A stretch of DNA of 64,000 bases, from assembly GCA_964555295.1 (NCBI GenBank), contig CAZKRL010000002.1, forward strand, positions 1 through 64,000, in the 5' to 3' direction. The notes under the pieces are model-generated. The model saw nothing but the letters and a program-made list of their open reading frames with translations, was not told where the DNA came from and did not search any database. Below are positions 21,387-30,545 of this stretch, in pieces; the first letter of the stretch is position 1; each line of letters starts with the position of its first letter. Origin of the DNA: CAZKRL01 sp964555295 (GTDB lineage Bacteria; Bacteroidota; Bacteroidia; Flavobacteriales_D; Sanyastnellaceae). Made by a program: the position numbers and the translations under genes.

Positions 21387-23240
21387 TCATCTCTTTTGGA
21401 AAACAATATTTATTCTCGTGCCGTTTATCCGTTCGGAAGAAAGCTCTCCATCCAGTTGCTGCGTTAGGGCGAGAACCAATTGCGTGCCGAGAGAATCGGT
21501 TTGGGCCTTACCAAATTCTTCCTTCAAGCCAACGCCATCATCGCTTATGGATAAATGCACGCGGCGGTCAATTTCCTTGAGACACAAATTCAGTTTACCT
21601 TCCTTGCGACCCACGAAAGCGTGCTTTAGACAATTGCTAATCAGTTCATTCACGATGAGGCCCATGGGTATTGCTTCTTCTAATGAAAGGAACACGCGTT
21701 CAATGTCTTTTGTAAAATATAAATCGGTATTCGGTGGGCTATAACCTTGAATGAGCTGGCCGCAGAGAAGCGTTAAATAATCCGCTGCATCGATTCCGCT
21801 AAAATTCGGATTGCGATAAATCATCTCGTGAATGAACGCCATGCTTTGAATTCGGCCTTGACATTCGCGCAGAATTGCGGATAATTCATCGTTGCTGGAA
21901 TAAGACGACTGAAGATTCAGCATGCTTGATATCAGCTGCATATTGTTTTTAACCCGATGATGAACTTCTTTGAGTAAGACCTCCTTTTCGAGCAGTGAGT
22001 CGCGGATTCTTTTGTCGGTGGCGTGTTTCTCTGAATTATCAAACATCATTACAGAAACCTCCCTTCTGCCGCCAACCGGGCGAATCATTGCCATATGTAT
22101 TTGCAGCCAAATATCTTTCCCTGTGGTTGTTCTAAGGGCCATTTCAAAATTTTGAGCGATACCATTCTGTACATTTTCCTGCAGTATTTTAATTTCCTGC
22201 TGATATTTTTCTTGCAGCCTATGTTCAAACAAGAACTTATACAGATTGTCTCCCGGTTGAATGGGATCACCCAGATATTTCTCTGACCAATTGAGTATTG
22301 TTTTGTTTCTTACGAGAATAAGACCTGAGAAATCAATTGTGCACATCAATGCATCACCGCTGGAGTCGTAAACTGCTTGCAGCCGCGTCTTTTGTTCTTT
22401 GGTTTCTGCTTGCTGTTTCTGGAGTTTCTCCTTCGTTTTTTTATGTTCCTCAATCTCATCCAAGAGTGCGGCGTTTGACAATTGTAGCGATTCCGCTCTA
22501 ACCTGTTCTCGCTTCAATATATTTCTCAGACGGAGGTCATTCAGTGTAACCTGAACCATGGGTTTATCTTCATAAATAGTGAGCACCATGCTTACACCAA
22601 CGTCGGGGTCTGACTCCGCATATATGGTTCGCACTTCCTCGTATGCGGTGAGCACTCCACATTCCGTATTTTCAATTCTTCGCAACAGTTTTTTTTGATG
22701 TGCCTTATGGATAAAATGGATAAAAGATTTGCCGAGGCACAGCTCCATAGTATCTCTTAAGATATCAGCACCTTGGGTATTTATATATTCTATCTTCCCC
22801 TCATAAAGCAATATCACTCCCTCATTGAGATTGTCTATTAAATTTTTTAAACCCAGCTCAGCCCGCTCTGAAGAACGTATTAGTCTTTTATATACATTAA
22901 GGTCTCTGATATTAATTACCCAATCATTTATACTATCTCCCAACGCGCCTGTTCTGAACTCATACATTCCTTTGCCAGGAATATTAATTTCCAAAGAGTC
23001 TGTGCTGTTTGATTTCCGGTGGGTTTTAATTTTTCGTGTGGCGTCTTCAGAAAGTATATTATCAATGGTAAGATTCCTCGGTCGCGCTTCAACTAGACCA
23101 AATATTTCTTCGGCCCTTTCATTCATCCATTTAATCTGTAGATTATGAATAATCACAAAACCTTCAGACGAAAGACTCAGCGAAGAATAAAGTTCTGGTC
23201 CAATTTGATCCATTTTCATCTCCTCTGCTTTTAAAATCAT
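21387..23240 (-). CDS. PAS-domain histidine kinase, HisKA_2 type
   Basis: 617 residues, no membrane segment, so cytoplasmic. At least two or three PAS-like sensor segments (about 15-110, 125-235 and 285-405), a coiled-coil stretch at about 245-285 (EEHKKTKEKLQKQQAETKEQ), the HisKA_2 phosphoacceptor box KEVHHRVKNNMQLISSMLNLQ near residue 430, and an HATPase domain with NELISNCLKHAF and SDDGVGL. HisKA_2 kinases commonly pair with LytTR regulators, as here. The ligand is not apparent. Overlaps the end of the YwqK-like gene by 4 bases. Confidence 0.92.
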   Translation of the reverse strand: MILKAEEMKMDQIGPELYSSLSLSSEGFVIIHNLQIKWMNERAEEIFGLVEARPRNLTIDNILSEDATRKIKTHRKSNSTDSLEINIPGKGMYEFRTGALGDSINDWVINIRDLNVYKRLIRSSERAELGLKNLIDNLNEGVILLYEGKIEYINTQGADILRDTMELCLGKSFIHFIHKAHQKKLLRRIENTECGVLTAYEEVRTIYAESDPDVGVSMVLTIYEDKPMVQVTLNDLRLRNILKREQVRAESLQLSNAALLDEIEEHKKTKEKLQKQQAETKEQKTRLQAVYDSSGDALMCTIDFSGLILVRNKTILNWSEKYLGDPIQPGDNLYKFLFEHRLQEKYQQEIKILQENVQNGIAQNFEMALRTTTGKDIWLQIHMAMIRPVGGRREVSVMMFDNSEKHATDKRIRDSLLEKEVLLKEVHHRVKNNMQLISSMLNLQSSYSSNDELSAILRECQGRIQSMAFIHEMIYRNPNFSGIDAADYLTLLCGQLIQGYSPPNTDLYFTKDIERVFLSLEEAIPMGLIVNELISNCLKHAFVGRKEGKLNLCLKEIDRRVHLSISDDGVGLKEEFGKAQTDSLGTQLVLALTQQLDGELSSERINGTRINIVFQKR

Positions 23241-24745
23241 TCGGTTTCACTCACCAAAATCTTCTCTCCATTGATTCTAACTACACGACCAGCTTCATAT
23301 TCCAATTCGAGATCAGAAATACCTAATTCATTGTAATACTGCCATTTTCCATTCCTTTCGCCGCCTTCATACTTGCCGGTCTCCATCAAATTTCCATTGG
23401 GGTACCACCTTTTATGTCTTTCTATTGCAAGACCATTTTGAAAATTACCTTCAAACACCTTTTGTCCATTACTGAGATACCAAACCCATTTACCATTTCG
23501 TTCACCATCTACAAATTCGCCTTGTTCTCGATGATCATTTACCCATAGCTGCCATACACCCGTTTTATAACCCTCAATATATTCTCCTTGATTCAGCACA
23601 ACACCAGCACTATCATACTCAACGCTATTTCCATCCTCCTTTCCTTTCTTATAAAATTCCTCGCGGTGCAGAGTCCCTGATGCATAATACCATTTCCACG
23701 CACCGTAAGCCAGATCGTCCTTGTAATTGCCGTCCTGTTCAATTTTACCATTCTTGAAATAGAACTTCCATGGGCCTTGCTTCATGCCCTTTTCATATTT
23801 TCCTTCCGATCTTTTTTCACCCGTATCGTAATAAAAAATCCAGCTTCCTTCCCTTCTTCCAAGTGAATCGATCATTCCCCGCGCCATGAGCTTATCCTTA
23901 TCATAAAGCTCACCATCCACCTCTCTGCCATTCTTATCATACAATCGGAAGTTACCTTGTTTTTTTCCTCCTATCATCGTTCCCTCTGAAGCAATAGTGC
24001 CATCAGCATAATATTCTCTTTTAATATCAGGTAGCTTCGTAGTTTGATCATCCGTAATGAGCACTCCCATTTCATAACGCTCAATTCGTAAGAATTTTCC
24101 TGAATCGTCATAATATTTATATATCCCATGTTTAAGACCATGTTGCCAAGTTCCTTCCTCTTGAACTTTACCGTTTTCAAAAAACACCTTCCATACTCCC
24201 GACTTCAACTTTTCCGAATCGTATCGATTGATTTTTTCTTCTGCGTAAATGAAACCTGATTTATAGGTATACTCCGTAATTATCCTGCCATCCTCAGCAA
24301 ATTCAAGACTCCTACCTTCTTCCTTATTTTCATTGAATTTAACAACCTGTCGTAGCTCACCAGTAGGATAAAAATATTTCCCTTCTCCACTGCGTATTCC
24401 GGAATCGTACATGACTTCGGAAGCCTTTTGACCTTTGGTATCAAAAATTGTTTCCTTGCCATTTCGTAGACCATTTTTATAGGTTGTAGCTTTTTCTCTT
24501 AGACCCGTTTCAGAATAAAATTCCCATATCGAATCCAGTTCACCGTTTTTCCGCTTACCTATAGACTTTATATTTCCTGATTCATAGTAAGATTTCCATT
24601 CTAAATCAGGTTTGTTATTTACCATCCAACCTTCACTGCTAACCCTGCCTGATTCAAAAAAATACTGCACGAACTTAACCTGGCATTTCAATTCATCACA
24701 GAAAACCAAACAACCGAAAACCATTACAAAAAGTACAGATTTCAT
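23237..24745 (-). CDS. YwqK/MORN-like repeat protein, exported
   Basis: 502 residues. Signal peptide (MKSVLFVMVFGCLVFCDELK), then about 20 repeats of roughly 22-24 residues with the pattern Gx(W/Y)xxYxxxGxxxxEGxYxxGxxxG, i.e. MORN-like hairpins of the YwqK family. The label antitoxin comes from Bacillus YwqK, next to a YwqJ deaminase toxin; no toxin is present here. First gene of a run whose second and third genes are kinase and regulator. Its promoter (24751-24779) ends 5 bases before the ATG. Confidence 0.88.
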   Translation of the reverse strand: MKSVLFVMVFGCLVFCDELKCQVKFVQYFFESGRVSSEGWMVNNKPDLEWKSYYESGNIKSIGKRKNGELDSIWEFYSETGLREKATTYKNGLRNGKETIFDTKGQKASEVMYDSGIRSGEGKYFYPTGELRQVVKFNENKEEGRSLEFAEDGRIITEYTYKSGFIYAEEKINRYDSEKLKSGVWKVFFENGKVQEEGTWQHGLKHGIYKYYDDSGKFLRIERYEMGVLITDDQTTKLPDIKREYYADGTIASEGTMIGGKKQGNFRLYDKNGREVDGELYDKDKLMARGMIDSLGRREGSWIFYYDTGEKRSEGKYEKGMKQGPWKFYFKNGKIEQDGNYKDDLAYGAWKWYYASGTLHREEFYKKGKEDGNSVEYDSAGVVLNQGEYIEGYKTGVWQLWVNDHREQGEFVDGERNGKWVWYLSNGQKVFEGNFQNGLAIERHKRWYPNGNLMETGKYEGGERNGKWQYYNELGISDLELEYEAGRVVRINGEKILVSETE

Positions 24746-25156
24746 TTCAGCAAATGTATTCTCTCAGTTTGAAGGCCAACCAAAAGGTTATCATTACCAA
24801 TCATAAATAATATATTTTAAAGTATAGAAGTTTGTGATAGTATAGATTGGTTGAAATGTGTAGAATTAATTGCCCGGTCTATTGATTTTTGAGTTACTAT
24901 TACTTTTTCACAACTTACTAATAGAACAAACATTCTAAAACGCCAGTTAGATTGAAGCTAAGTGCAGATATTCACAATGTTGTGTATAAGGAGAAATGGT
25001 ATAATTGTTGGATGGATTGGATAGTCATTAGACTTGAAAATATGTTGATGAAATGAATGTATCTTTCAAAATACTCACTGGAGACAAGGTTATAAACAAG
25101 ATAAAATTACTTTTCAGTTAGATATTGCCGTGAAATTCACAAGCAAATAACAATAG
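24746..25156. other. AT-rich intergenic stretch between ywqK-like gene and rpiB
   Basis: 411 bases, clearly richer in A+T than the neighbouring genes. Apart from the ywqK promoter at its left edge I see no gene, RNA or repeat. The rpiB promoter is presumably at the right end but no clean TAnnTTTG was found there. Confidence 0.6.
24751..24779 (-). promoter_or_regulatory. Promoter of the YwqK-like gene, 5 bases from its ATG
   Basis: Minus strand: TTG (24779-24777), 18 bases, TACATTTG (24758-24751), then CTGAA and ATG at 24745. Both consensus boxes match exactly. Confidence 0.65.
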
Positions 25157-25597
25157 ATGAAATCAATAGTAATAGGCAGTGATCATGCGGGATTTGATAT
25201 GAAGACCGAGCTCTTGGAGTACTTGAAGCTAAAAAATTTTACTTGTTACGATAGTGGCTGTTACGATAAAAACTCTGTAGACTATCCTGATTACGCGAAC
25301 GCCGTGGCAGGGAAAGTGTCTTCAGACAAGAACCTGTTAGGAATATTGTTGTGTGGTAGTGGTATAGGAGTAAGTATTGCGGCCAATCGATGGAAGGGCA
25401 TACGCGCCGCCTTGTGCTGGGATATGGAAATAGCAAGATTATCCAGACAACATAATGACGCGAATATTATCTGTCTACCAGCGCGTTTTTTGGATAAGGA
25501 AAAAATGATAGAAATCGTAAATGAATTCCTTAACACGGAATTTGAGGGTGGCAGGCATTCAAACAGAATAAGAAAAATTGATAGTGAAAATGAATAA
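25157..25597 (+). CDS. rpiB: Ribose 5-phosphate isomerase B
   Basis: Interconverts ribose and ribulose 5-phosphate. 146 residues. IGSDHAGFDMK at the N-terminus, LCGSGIGVSIAANRWKGIRAALCWD with the catalytic Cys and anion hole, and RQHNDANIICLPAR. The RpiB rather than LacA/B type is inferred from this pattern. Its last codons overlap the M28 gene start by 8 bases. Confidence 0.95.
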   Translation: MKSIVIGSDHAGFDMKTELLEYLKLKNFTCYDSGCYDKNSVDYPDYANAVAGKVSSDKNLLGILLCGSGIGVSIAANRWKGIRAALCWDMEIARLSRQHNDANIICLPARFLDKEKMIEIVNEFLNTEFEGGRHSNRIRKIDSENE

Positions 25598-27152
25598 GGT
25601 TTGTTGGATAGTTGTTTTGTTACTAAGCAAAGTTGTTTTAAGTGCGCAAGATGATAAGTCTTTGTACTATGCGGGAATGATTGATAGCTTAAGAATGAAA
25701 ACGCTGTTATATGAATTCGCGTCTGATTCTTATGAGGGTAGAGAAACAGGAGAAAAGGGACAGCAGAGCGCGGCAAATTTTCTGAAAGACTACTATGAAA
25801 AATGTGGTCTGCAAAAGCTCATTAGTGGCGGATGGGAGCAGTTATACCCACTGAAGAGAGAATCGTTTCAAGGATCAACAGCCACAACTGGAAAGGATGA
25901 ATTTAAGTACATAGATGATTTTTACATGTACGGAATAAATATTAAACAGCTCGATTGTGCTGATGTTGTTTGGGTGGATTATGGTATTCAGACTGGTAAC
26001 TATAATGATTACCAAAGTAAGAGCGTAAAAGGAAAAACGGCGTTATGTATGAGTGGTGAGCCTTTGGATAATTCCGGAATTTCACGTGTAACCCGAACCA
26101 ACGAATTAAGCGAGTGGAGTTCAGACTGGACATTGAAAGCAATAGCAGCGGAAAGGGCAGGAGCAAAGGCATTGATAATTGTCAACAGAGAATATGATAA
26201 ATTCATAAAACGGGCGCGCTACTGGTTTGAGCAATCCCCATTGAGACTCGACAGAAGTAAAGAAGAGTTTAGCGATTATAATATCCCCGTTGTTTTTATA
26301 AGCCCTGACATGTGCGCCAAATGGATAGCAGGCGCAGATAAACAAGTGCACAAGAAGAAGAAACTCATTCTTGAGGGAAAATCACCCCAAAAAAAAGAAA
26401 TTACCACCCCTTTGATATTTCACATGGAACGTAACACAAGCAATTTCAATGCAAGCAACGTATTGGCGTTTATTCCTGGAAGCGATCCTGCTATGAAAGA
26501 AGAAGTGGTGGTCTTATCTGCGCATTATGATCATGTTGGAGTGATTAAGGGTGAAATTCATAATGGTGCTGATGATGACGGTAGCGGCACGGTGACATTA
26601 ATGGAGCTCGCCAGGGTTTTTCAGAAAGCTAAAGAGGAGGGCAATGGTCCGGCAAGAAGTCTTTTGTTTCTGCATGTCAGCGGCGAGGAAAAGGGGCTTC
26701 TGGGCAGTGAGTGGTATGCTGATCATCCGATATTACCGCTCGAGAAAACGGTGTGCAATCTCAATGTTGATATGATTGGTAGGCAGGACGAGAATCACAA
26801 AGACGCTAATTATGTTTACTTGATTGGCTCAGACAAATTGAGCTCAACGCTGCATAAAGTGTCGGAGCGGGTGAATGAAAAATACACGAAGCTGCAATTG
26901 GATTATACCTACAACAATCCTGATGATCCCAATCGCTTTTACTATCGCAGCGATCATTACAATTTCGCGAAGAAGGGGATTCCTGTGATTTTTTATTTCA
27001 GTGGAGTTCATGAAGACTATCATAAACCAGGGGATGATCCTGAAAAAATCATGTACGGTAAGATGTCCCGAATTGGAAAACTCATCTTCCATACCGCGTG
27101 GGAAGCCGCCAACATTGAAGGAGGCCTGCCGGTGGATAGCAACAAAGAATAA
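25590..27152 (+). CDS. Exported M28-family metallopeptidase
   Basis: Zinc aminopeptidase-type enzyme, probably periplasmic or outer-membrane-facing. 520 residues from ATG 25590; signal peptide MNKVCWIVVLLLSKVVLSAQ. Di-zinc site: VVVLSAHYDHVG (His, Asp), NGADDDGSGT (bridging Asp), HVSGEEKGLLGS (catalytic Glu-Glu), LNVDMIGR (Asp), and YRSDHYNF (last His). A protease-associated-like segment sits at about 100-275. All ligands are present. Joined with rpiB by overlap though functionally unrelated. Confidence 0.9.
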   Translation: MNKVCWIVVLLLSKVVLSAQDDKSLYYAGMIDSLRMKTLLYEFASDSYEGRETGEKGQQSAANFLKDYYEKCGLQKLISGGWEQLYPLKRESFQGSTATTGKDEFKYIDDFYMYGINIKQLDCADVVWVDYGIQTGNYNDYQSKSVKGKTALCMSGEPLDNSGISRVTRTNELSEWSSDWTLKAIAAERAGAKALIIVNREYDKFIKRARYWFEQSPLRLDRSKEEFSDYNIPVVFISPDMCAKWIAGADKQVHKKKKLILEGKSPQKKEITTPLIFHMERNTSNFNASNVLAFIPGSDPAMKEEVVVLSAHYDHVGVIKGEIHNGADDDGSGTVTLMELARVFQKAKEEGNGPARSLLFLHVSGEEKGLLGSEWYADHPILPLEKTVCNLNVDMIGRQDENHKDANYVYLIGSDKLSSTLHKVSERVNEKYTKLQLDYTYNNPDDPNRFYYRSDHYNFAKKGIPVIFYFSGVHEDYHKPGDDPEKIMYGKMSRIGKLIFHTAWEAANIEGGLPVDSNKE

Positions 27153-27165
27153 TAGCCGATAATTT

Positions 27166-27196
27166 TTGCTTGAGGCGGCGGGACCAACTAAATTTG
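27166..27196 (+). promoter_or_regulatory. Promoter of the metal cluster, 4 bases from the first ATG
   Basis: TTG at 27166-27168, 20 bases, TAAATTTG at 27189-27196, then TCTC and ATG 27201. Best promoter match in the window; implies a leaderless message. Confidence 0.7.
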
Positions 27197-27200
27197 TCTC

Positions 27201-27599
27201 ATGGGCTTAGTTAAAAGCTTCCTCCTGATCATTTATACGCTATCAGCAGTTGGCGTGCAGATACAATTGCATTATTGCTGCGGGCACTTAGCTGATATCC
27301 ATTGGGGGACTTCAGAAAACCACTCCCAGGGTTGTGATGGCGAGGGATGTTGTAAGCCGGATAATGGCTGTTGTAGATACGAGACAATCTCCATTAACAA
27401 TAGTGCCGACCATTGCTCACCACAACCGGTTTGTGTAGACCTACCCATGAAATTAGAGGCGCAACGGAAACCCCTTCTTGCTTTGCGGTCTATTCAATCA
27501 GACGATTTGAAAATCAACATCAAGGAATCGCCGCCCCCACTCAAGAAGAAAACATACATAGTGTTTTGTCAGCGCAAGAATTGTGATGAGATGATTTGA
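27201..27599 (+). CDS. HYC-type cysteine-rich small exported protein
   Basis: 132 residues. A hydrophobic N-terminal segment, then IQLHYCCGHLADIHW (the HYC motif), and clusters GCDGEGCCKPDNGCC with many Cys, which fit a small metal-binding exported protein that in Bacteroidota sits beside metal-linked TonB receptors. The C-terminal half contains a Pro run (KESPPPLKKK). First gene of a three-gene set with an HMA protein and a TonB receptor. Which metal is bound (copper or zinc are likely) cannot be decided. Confidence 0.78.
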   Translation: MGLVKSFLLIIYTLSAVGVQIQLHYCCGHLADIHWGTSENHSQGCDGEGCCKPDNGCCRYETISINNSADHCSPQPVCVDLPMKLEAQRKPLLALRSIQSDDLKINIKESPPPLKKKTYIVFCQRKNCDEMI

Positions 27600-27645
27600 A
27601 GCTTAGTGATATAAACAAGCACTCATTTCTTACTTATCCATTTCT

Positions 27646-27984
27646 ATGAAAACAATACAAATCATTTTTTCTTTTCTTGTTCCTGTTACAGTGTATGGTC
27701 AGGACAAAGAACCCACAACCATTCAATTTCACGTGGAAAGTGTATGCGGAATGTGCGAAACAGCCATTGAGCGATCACTTGACGCAAAGGGAATTATCGC
27801 CGGAGATTATGACCTTGAAACCATGCTGGCCACCGTTACATACAAGCCGTGGAAAATATCCGAGGCCGAAATTCACGCCCTCGTGAATTCTGCTGGTTAC
27901 GACACCGATAAAAGCAAATGCACCGACGAACAGTACAGCAAGGTGCATGGTTGCTGTAAATACCGCGAGCTCACAAGACATTGA
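27646..27984 (+). CDS. Exported heavy-metal-associated (HMA) domain protein
   Basis: 112 residues. Signal peptide ending at about VYGQ, then an HMA fold with MCETAIERSL: the usual metal site CxxC is represented by CGMC (VESVCGMCETAIE), so both metal Cys are present. The C-terminal tail has further Cys (KCTDEQ, GCCKY). Likely a periplasmic copper or other soft-metal carrier. The stop overlaps the region just before the TonB receptor ATG. Confidence 0.88.
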   Translation: MKTIQIIFSFLVPVTVYGQDKEPTTIQFHVESVCGMCETAIERSLDAKGIIAGDYDLETMLATVTYKPWKISEAEIHALVNSAGYDTDKSKCTDEQYSKVHGCCKYRELTRH

Positions 27985-27989
27985 ACCAA

Positions 27990-30260
27990 ATGAGAGCGAT
28001 ATGTCTTGCGCTGATGTTGTTGTTGGCTTGTCCGGCTGTTGCACAAAAAATATCAGGAACAGTAAAAGACGAACAAACCCGGCAACCTTTGGAGGGAGTG
28101 GTCATACGCGCCATCTCGGGAAGAACGGGCGCAGTAAGTGATAGCATCGGTAACTTTACCTTGCAGAGTGAGGATAGTTTGGTAATTCTATCCCTGGTGG
28201 GTTATAGATCCGACACCGTTGCAACTGCACGTGCCAATGGTATTATCCTTCTTCAAAACAATCTGAATTTGGGTGTTGTGAATGTGACGGGCGATAGGGC
28301 TGCCACCACCATAAGTTTGCTAGACGCCAAGAATCTGCAGGTCATGGGCAAGAAGGAATTATGCAAGGCGGCCTGTTGCAACTTGAGTGAAAGTTTTGAA
28401 ACCAACGCATCAGTTGATGGCTCTTTTACCGACGCAATATCAGGCACCCGTCAAATCAAAATGTTAGGATTGGAGGGATACTACTCGCAGATAACGCTCG
28501 ATAATATACCTAATGTGCGAGGGCTATCGGGTGTATATGGACTGGGTTATGTTCCGGGCCCTTGGGTCGATGCGATATACTTGTCGAAAGGTGTTGGCTC
28601 GGTAACGTCGGGCTATGAAAGCATCACCGGTCAAATCAATGTGGCCACGAAAAACACATCCACAGCAGAACCGTTACACATTAACGCTTACACCTCTAAT
28701 AGCGGCCGCCAGGAATTGAACATCATATGGAGTCCGATGAAATCTCCGCAACACGGCCATCAAGACGATGATCATCACCACGAACACAAAGTGCTGACAA
28801 GTCTGCTTGCCCATGGCGCCTATTCAGGCACAAGAGCAGACATGAATGGCGACGGATTTATGGACAATCCTCTTTTTAAGAATGTGATATTGCAAAACGA
28901 CTGGAGTATTGAGCTCATCGAGGGATTGACCGCGCTCGTAACGGGGCGTTATTTAAACAATAACCACACGAGTGGACAATTGGATTATTCTAAAGACAGC
29001 ACACAAAGCGCATTGTGGGGCGCGCACCACACAACCGAGCGAATTGAGGCGCACGCGAAGGTGGGATATGTGTTTCCAACCGAGGCGGAAAAAAGTATCG
29101 GTAGCCAATTCTCATATATACAACATGATATAGTTGGCCGATACGGATTCAGAGACTACCTCGGCACGCAAGAAACATTCAGGGGCCACCTTCTTTATTC
29201 TGCTGCAAGCGTGAATGGAAAACACCAGGCGGTATCGGGAGCAACGTTGGTAAACGACATGTATAACGAGCAACTGACCGCAGACACTACGGGTCCGTTA
29301 CTGCTCAATTCATTTGTGCTAAAACGCGGCGAGAGAGTTTTCGGCGCATTTTCAGAATACACCTTTACCCCCAATGAAAAGCTCATTGTCGTTGCGGGCG
29401 CGCGCGTGGATCATCATAACCTTTATGGAATATTCTATACCCCGCGACTTCATCTGCGTTGGAATGTAACAGACCGAGCCGCTATAAAGTGGGTAAGTGG
29501 CAGTGGTAGACGCGTTGCAAATCCGATCATGGATAATGTTGGACTTTTGGGGGGCAACAGAAACCTATGGCTGGCCGGTGATATGAGCAACGGGCCAAAT
29601 GGATTAAAGATGGAAGAAGCCTGGAACAATGGTTTGATCTGGGTTCAAAAGGGCAAGATGTTTCACAGGGAACACACGCTGACCATCGATGCATACCACA
29701 CGCGATTTGTCAATCAGGCCGTTGTGGATTATGAAACGCCGGGAAACGTTTTTGTTTATAATCTACAAGGAAAAAGCTATAGCAATAGTGTTCAGGTGGA
29801 GTGGCATTTTACACCCGCACGTCGACTTGATGTGCGAACAGCCTACCGCTGGCTCGAGGCGAGAACGCAGTATGGCGAGGTGTTGAAGGACAGGCCGCTA
29901 ACCAATCGCCATCGGGCATTTGTAAACATGGCCTATGAAACCAAAGCAAATGAAAGGGGCAGACAATTTCGCTTTGATTGCACGGTGCAATGGATTGGGA
30001 AAAAAAGAAGACCCGCGATACGCGTCGACGAAGCAGAGCGCTATACACCAGAATTTTTTCAGTGGATGGCACAAGCCACCTATGTAATAAAAAAGAACTT
30101 TGAAATTTATTTAGGGGGAGAAAACCTGAGCAATTACAAAATTCAAGATGCCATAACTGATTACACGAATGTTGTGAGCTCAACGATGGACGCGTCACAA
30201 ACCTGGGGTCCTGTTTTTGGAGCGATGGGTTATTTGGGATTGCGCTTTATTGTGGAATGA
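27990..30260 (+). CDS. TonB-dependent receptor linked to metal handling
   Basis: 756 residues from ATG 27990 (signal peptide ending ACPAVAQ). A carboxypeptidase-regulatory-like domain at about 18-95, plug domain with KKELCKAACCNLSESFE (a Cys pair) and GTRQIKMLGLEGYYSQITLD, then a 22-strand barrel. An extracellular-type loop near residue 255 is His/Asp-rich (HGHQDDDHHHEHK), suitable for metal binding. Adjacent HMA and HYC proteins support uptake of a metal or metallophore. It ends 2 bases before the convergent purS stop. Confidence 0.9.
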   Translation: MRAICLALMLLLACPAVAQKISGTVKDEQTRQPLEGVVIRAISGRTGAVSDSIGNFTLQSEDSLVILSLVGYRSDTVATARANGIILLQNNLNLGVVNVTGDRAATTISLLDAKNLQVMGKKELCKAACCNLSESFETNASVDGSFTDAISGTRQIKMLGLEGYYSQITLDNIPNVRGLSGVYGLGYVPGPWVDAIYLSKGVGSVTSGYESITGQINVATKNTSTAEPLHINAYTSNSGRQELNIIWSPMKSPQHGHQDDDHHHEHKVLTSLLAHGAYSGTRADMNGDGFMDNPLFKNVILQNDWSIELIEGLTALVTGRYLNNNHTSGQLDYSKDSTQSALWGAHHTTERIEAHAKVGYVFPTEAEKSIGSQFSYIQHDIVGRYGFRDYLGTQETFRGHLLYSAASVNGKHQAVSGATLVNDMYNEQLTADTTGPLLLNSFVLKRGERVFGAFSEYTFTPNEKLIVVAGARVDHHNLYGIFYTPRLHLRWNVTDRAAIKWVSGSGRRVANPIMDNVGLLGGNRNLWLAGDMSNGPNGLKMEEAWNNGLIWVQKGKMFHREHTLTIDAYHTRFVNQAVVDYETPGNVFVYNLQGKSYSNSVQVEWHFTPARRLDVRTAYRWLEARTQYGEVLKDRPLTNRHRAFVNMAYETKANERGRQFRFDCTVQWIGKKRRPAIRVDEAERYTPEFFQWMAQATYVIKKNFEIYLGGENLSNYKIQDAITDYTNVVSSTMDASQTWGPVFGAMGYLGLRFIVE

Positions 30261-30262
30261 TC

Positions 30263-30520
30263 TTACTCTGCAGCACTCACGTGAAATTCAAATTTCTCCA
30301 TGATCTGATTGCATAATAATTTCTCGCAGGCCGATTGAACCATGCTCTCTGCCTCTGCCTTATTAGACGCATTGATCTCACATGTAATATGTTTACCGAT
30401 GCGCGCCGATGTAATGTTAGGAAGACCCACATTTATCATCGCGGAGGAAACCGCCTTGCCCTGAGGATCGAGCAGTGCATCGTGAGGCATAATGTTGATG
30501 GAGGCCAAAAATTTTTTCAT
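30263..30520 (-). CDS. purS: Phosphoribosylformylglycinamidine synthase subunit PurS
   Basis: Small subunit that bridges PurQ and PurL in the fourth step of purine synthesis. 85 residues with the hallmark LDPQGKAV followed by LPNITSARIGKHITCEI. Normal length. purQ and purL are not adjacent, which is unusual since they often form a cluster; they may lie elsewhere. Confidence 0.88.
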   Translation of the reverse strand: MKKFLASINIMPHDALLDPQGKAVSSAMINVGLPNITSARIGKHITCEINASNKAEAESMVQSACEKLLCNQIMEKFEFHVSAAE

Positions 30521-30545
30521 GCCGTAAAATTAGTGTTCAACCCCA

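Noticed and set aside
24746..25156. Search for tRNA or small RNA in the AT-rich interval
   Set aside because: No cloverleaf, no strong hairpin with a U-tract and no coding-like frame found.
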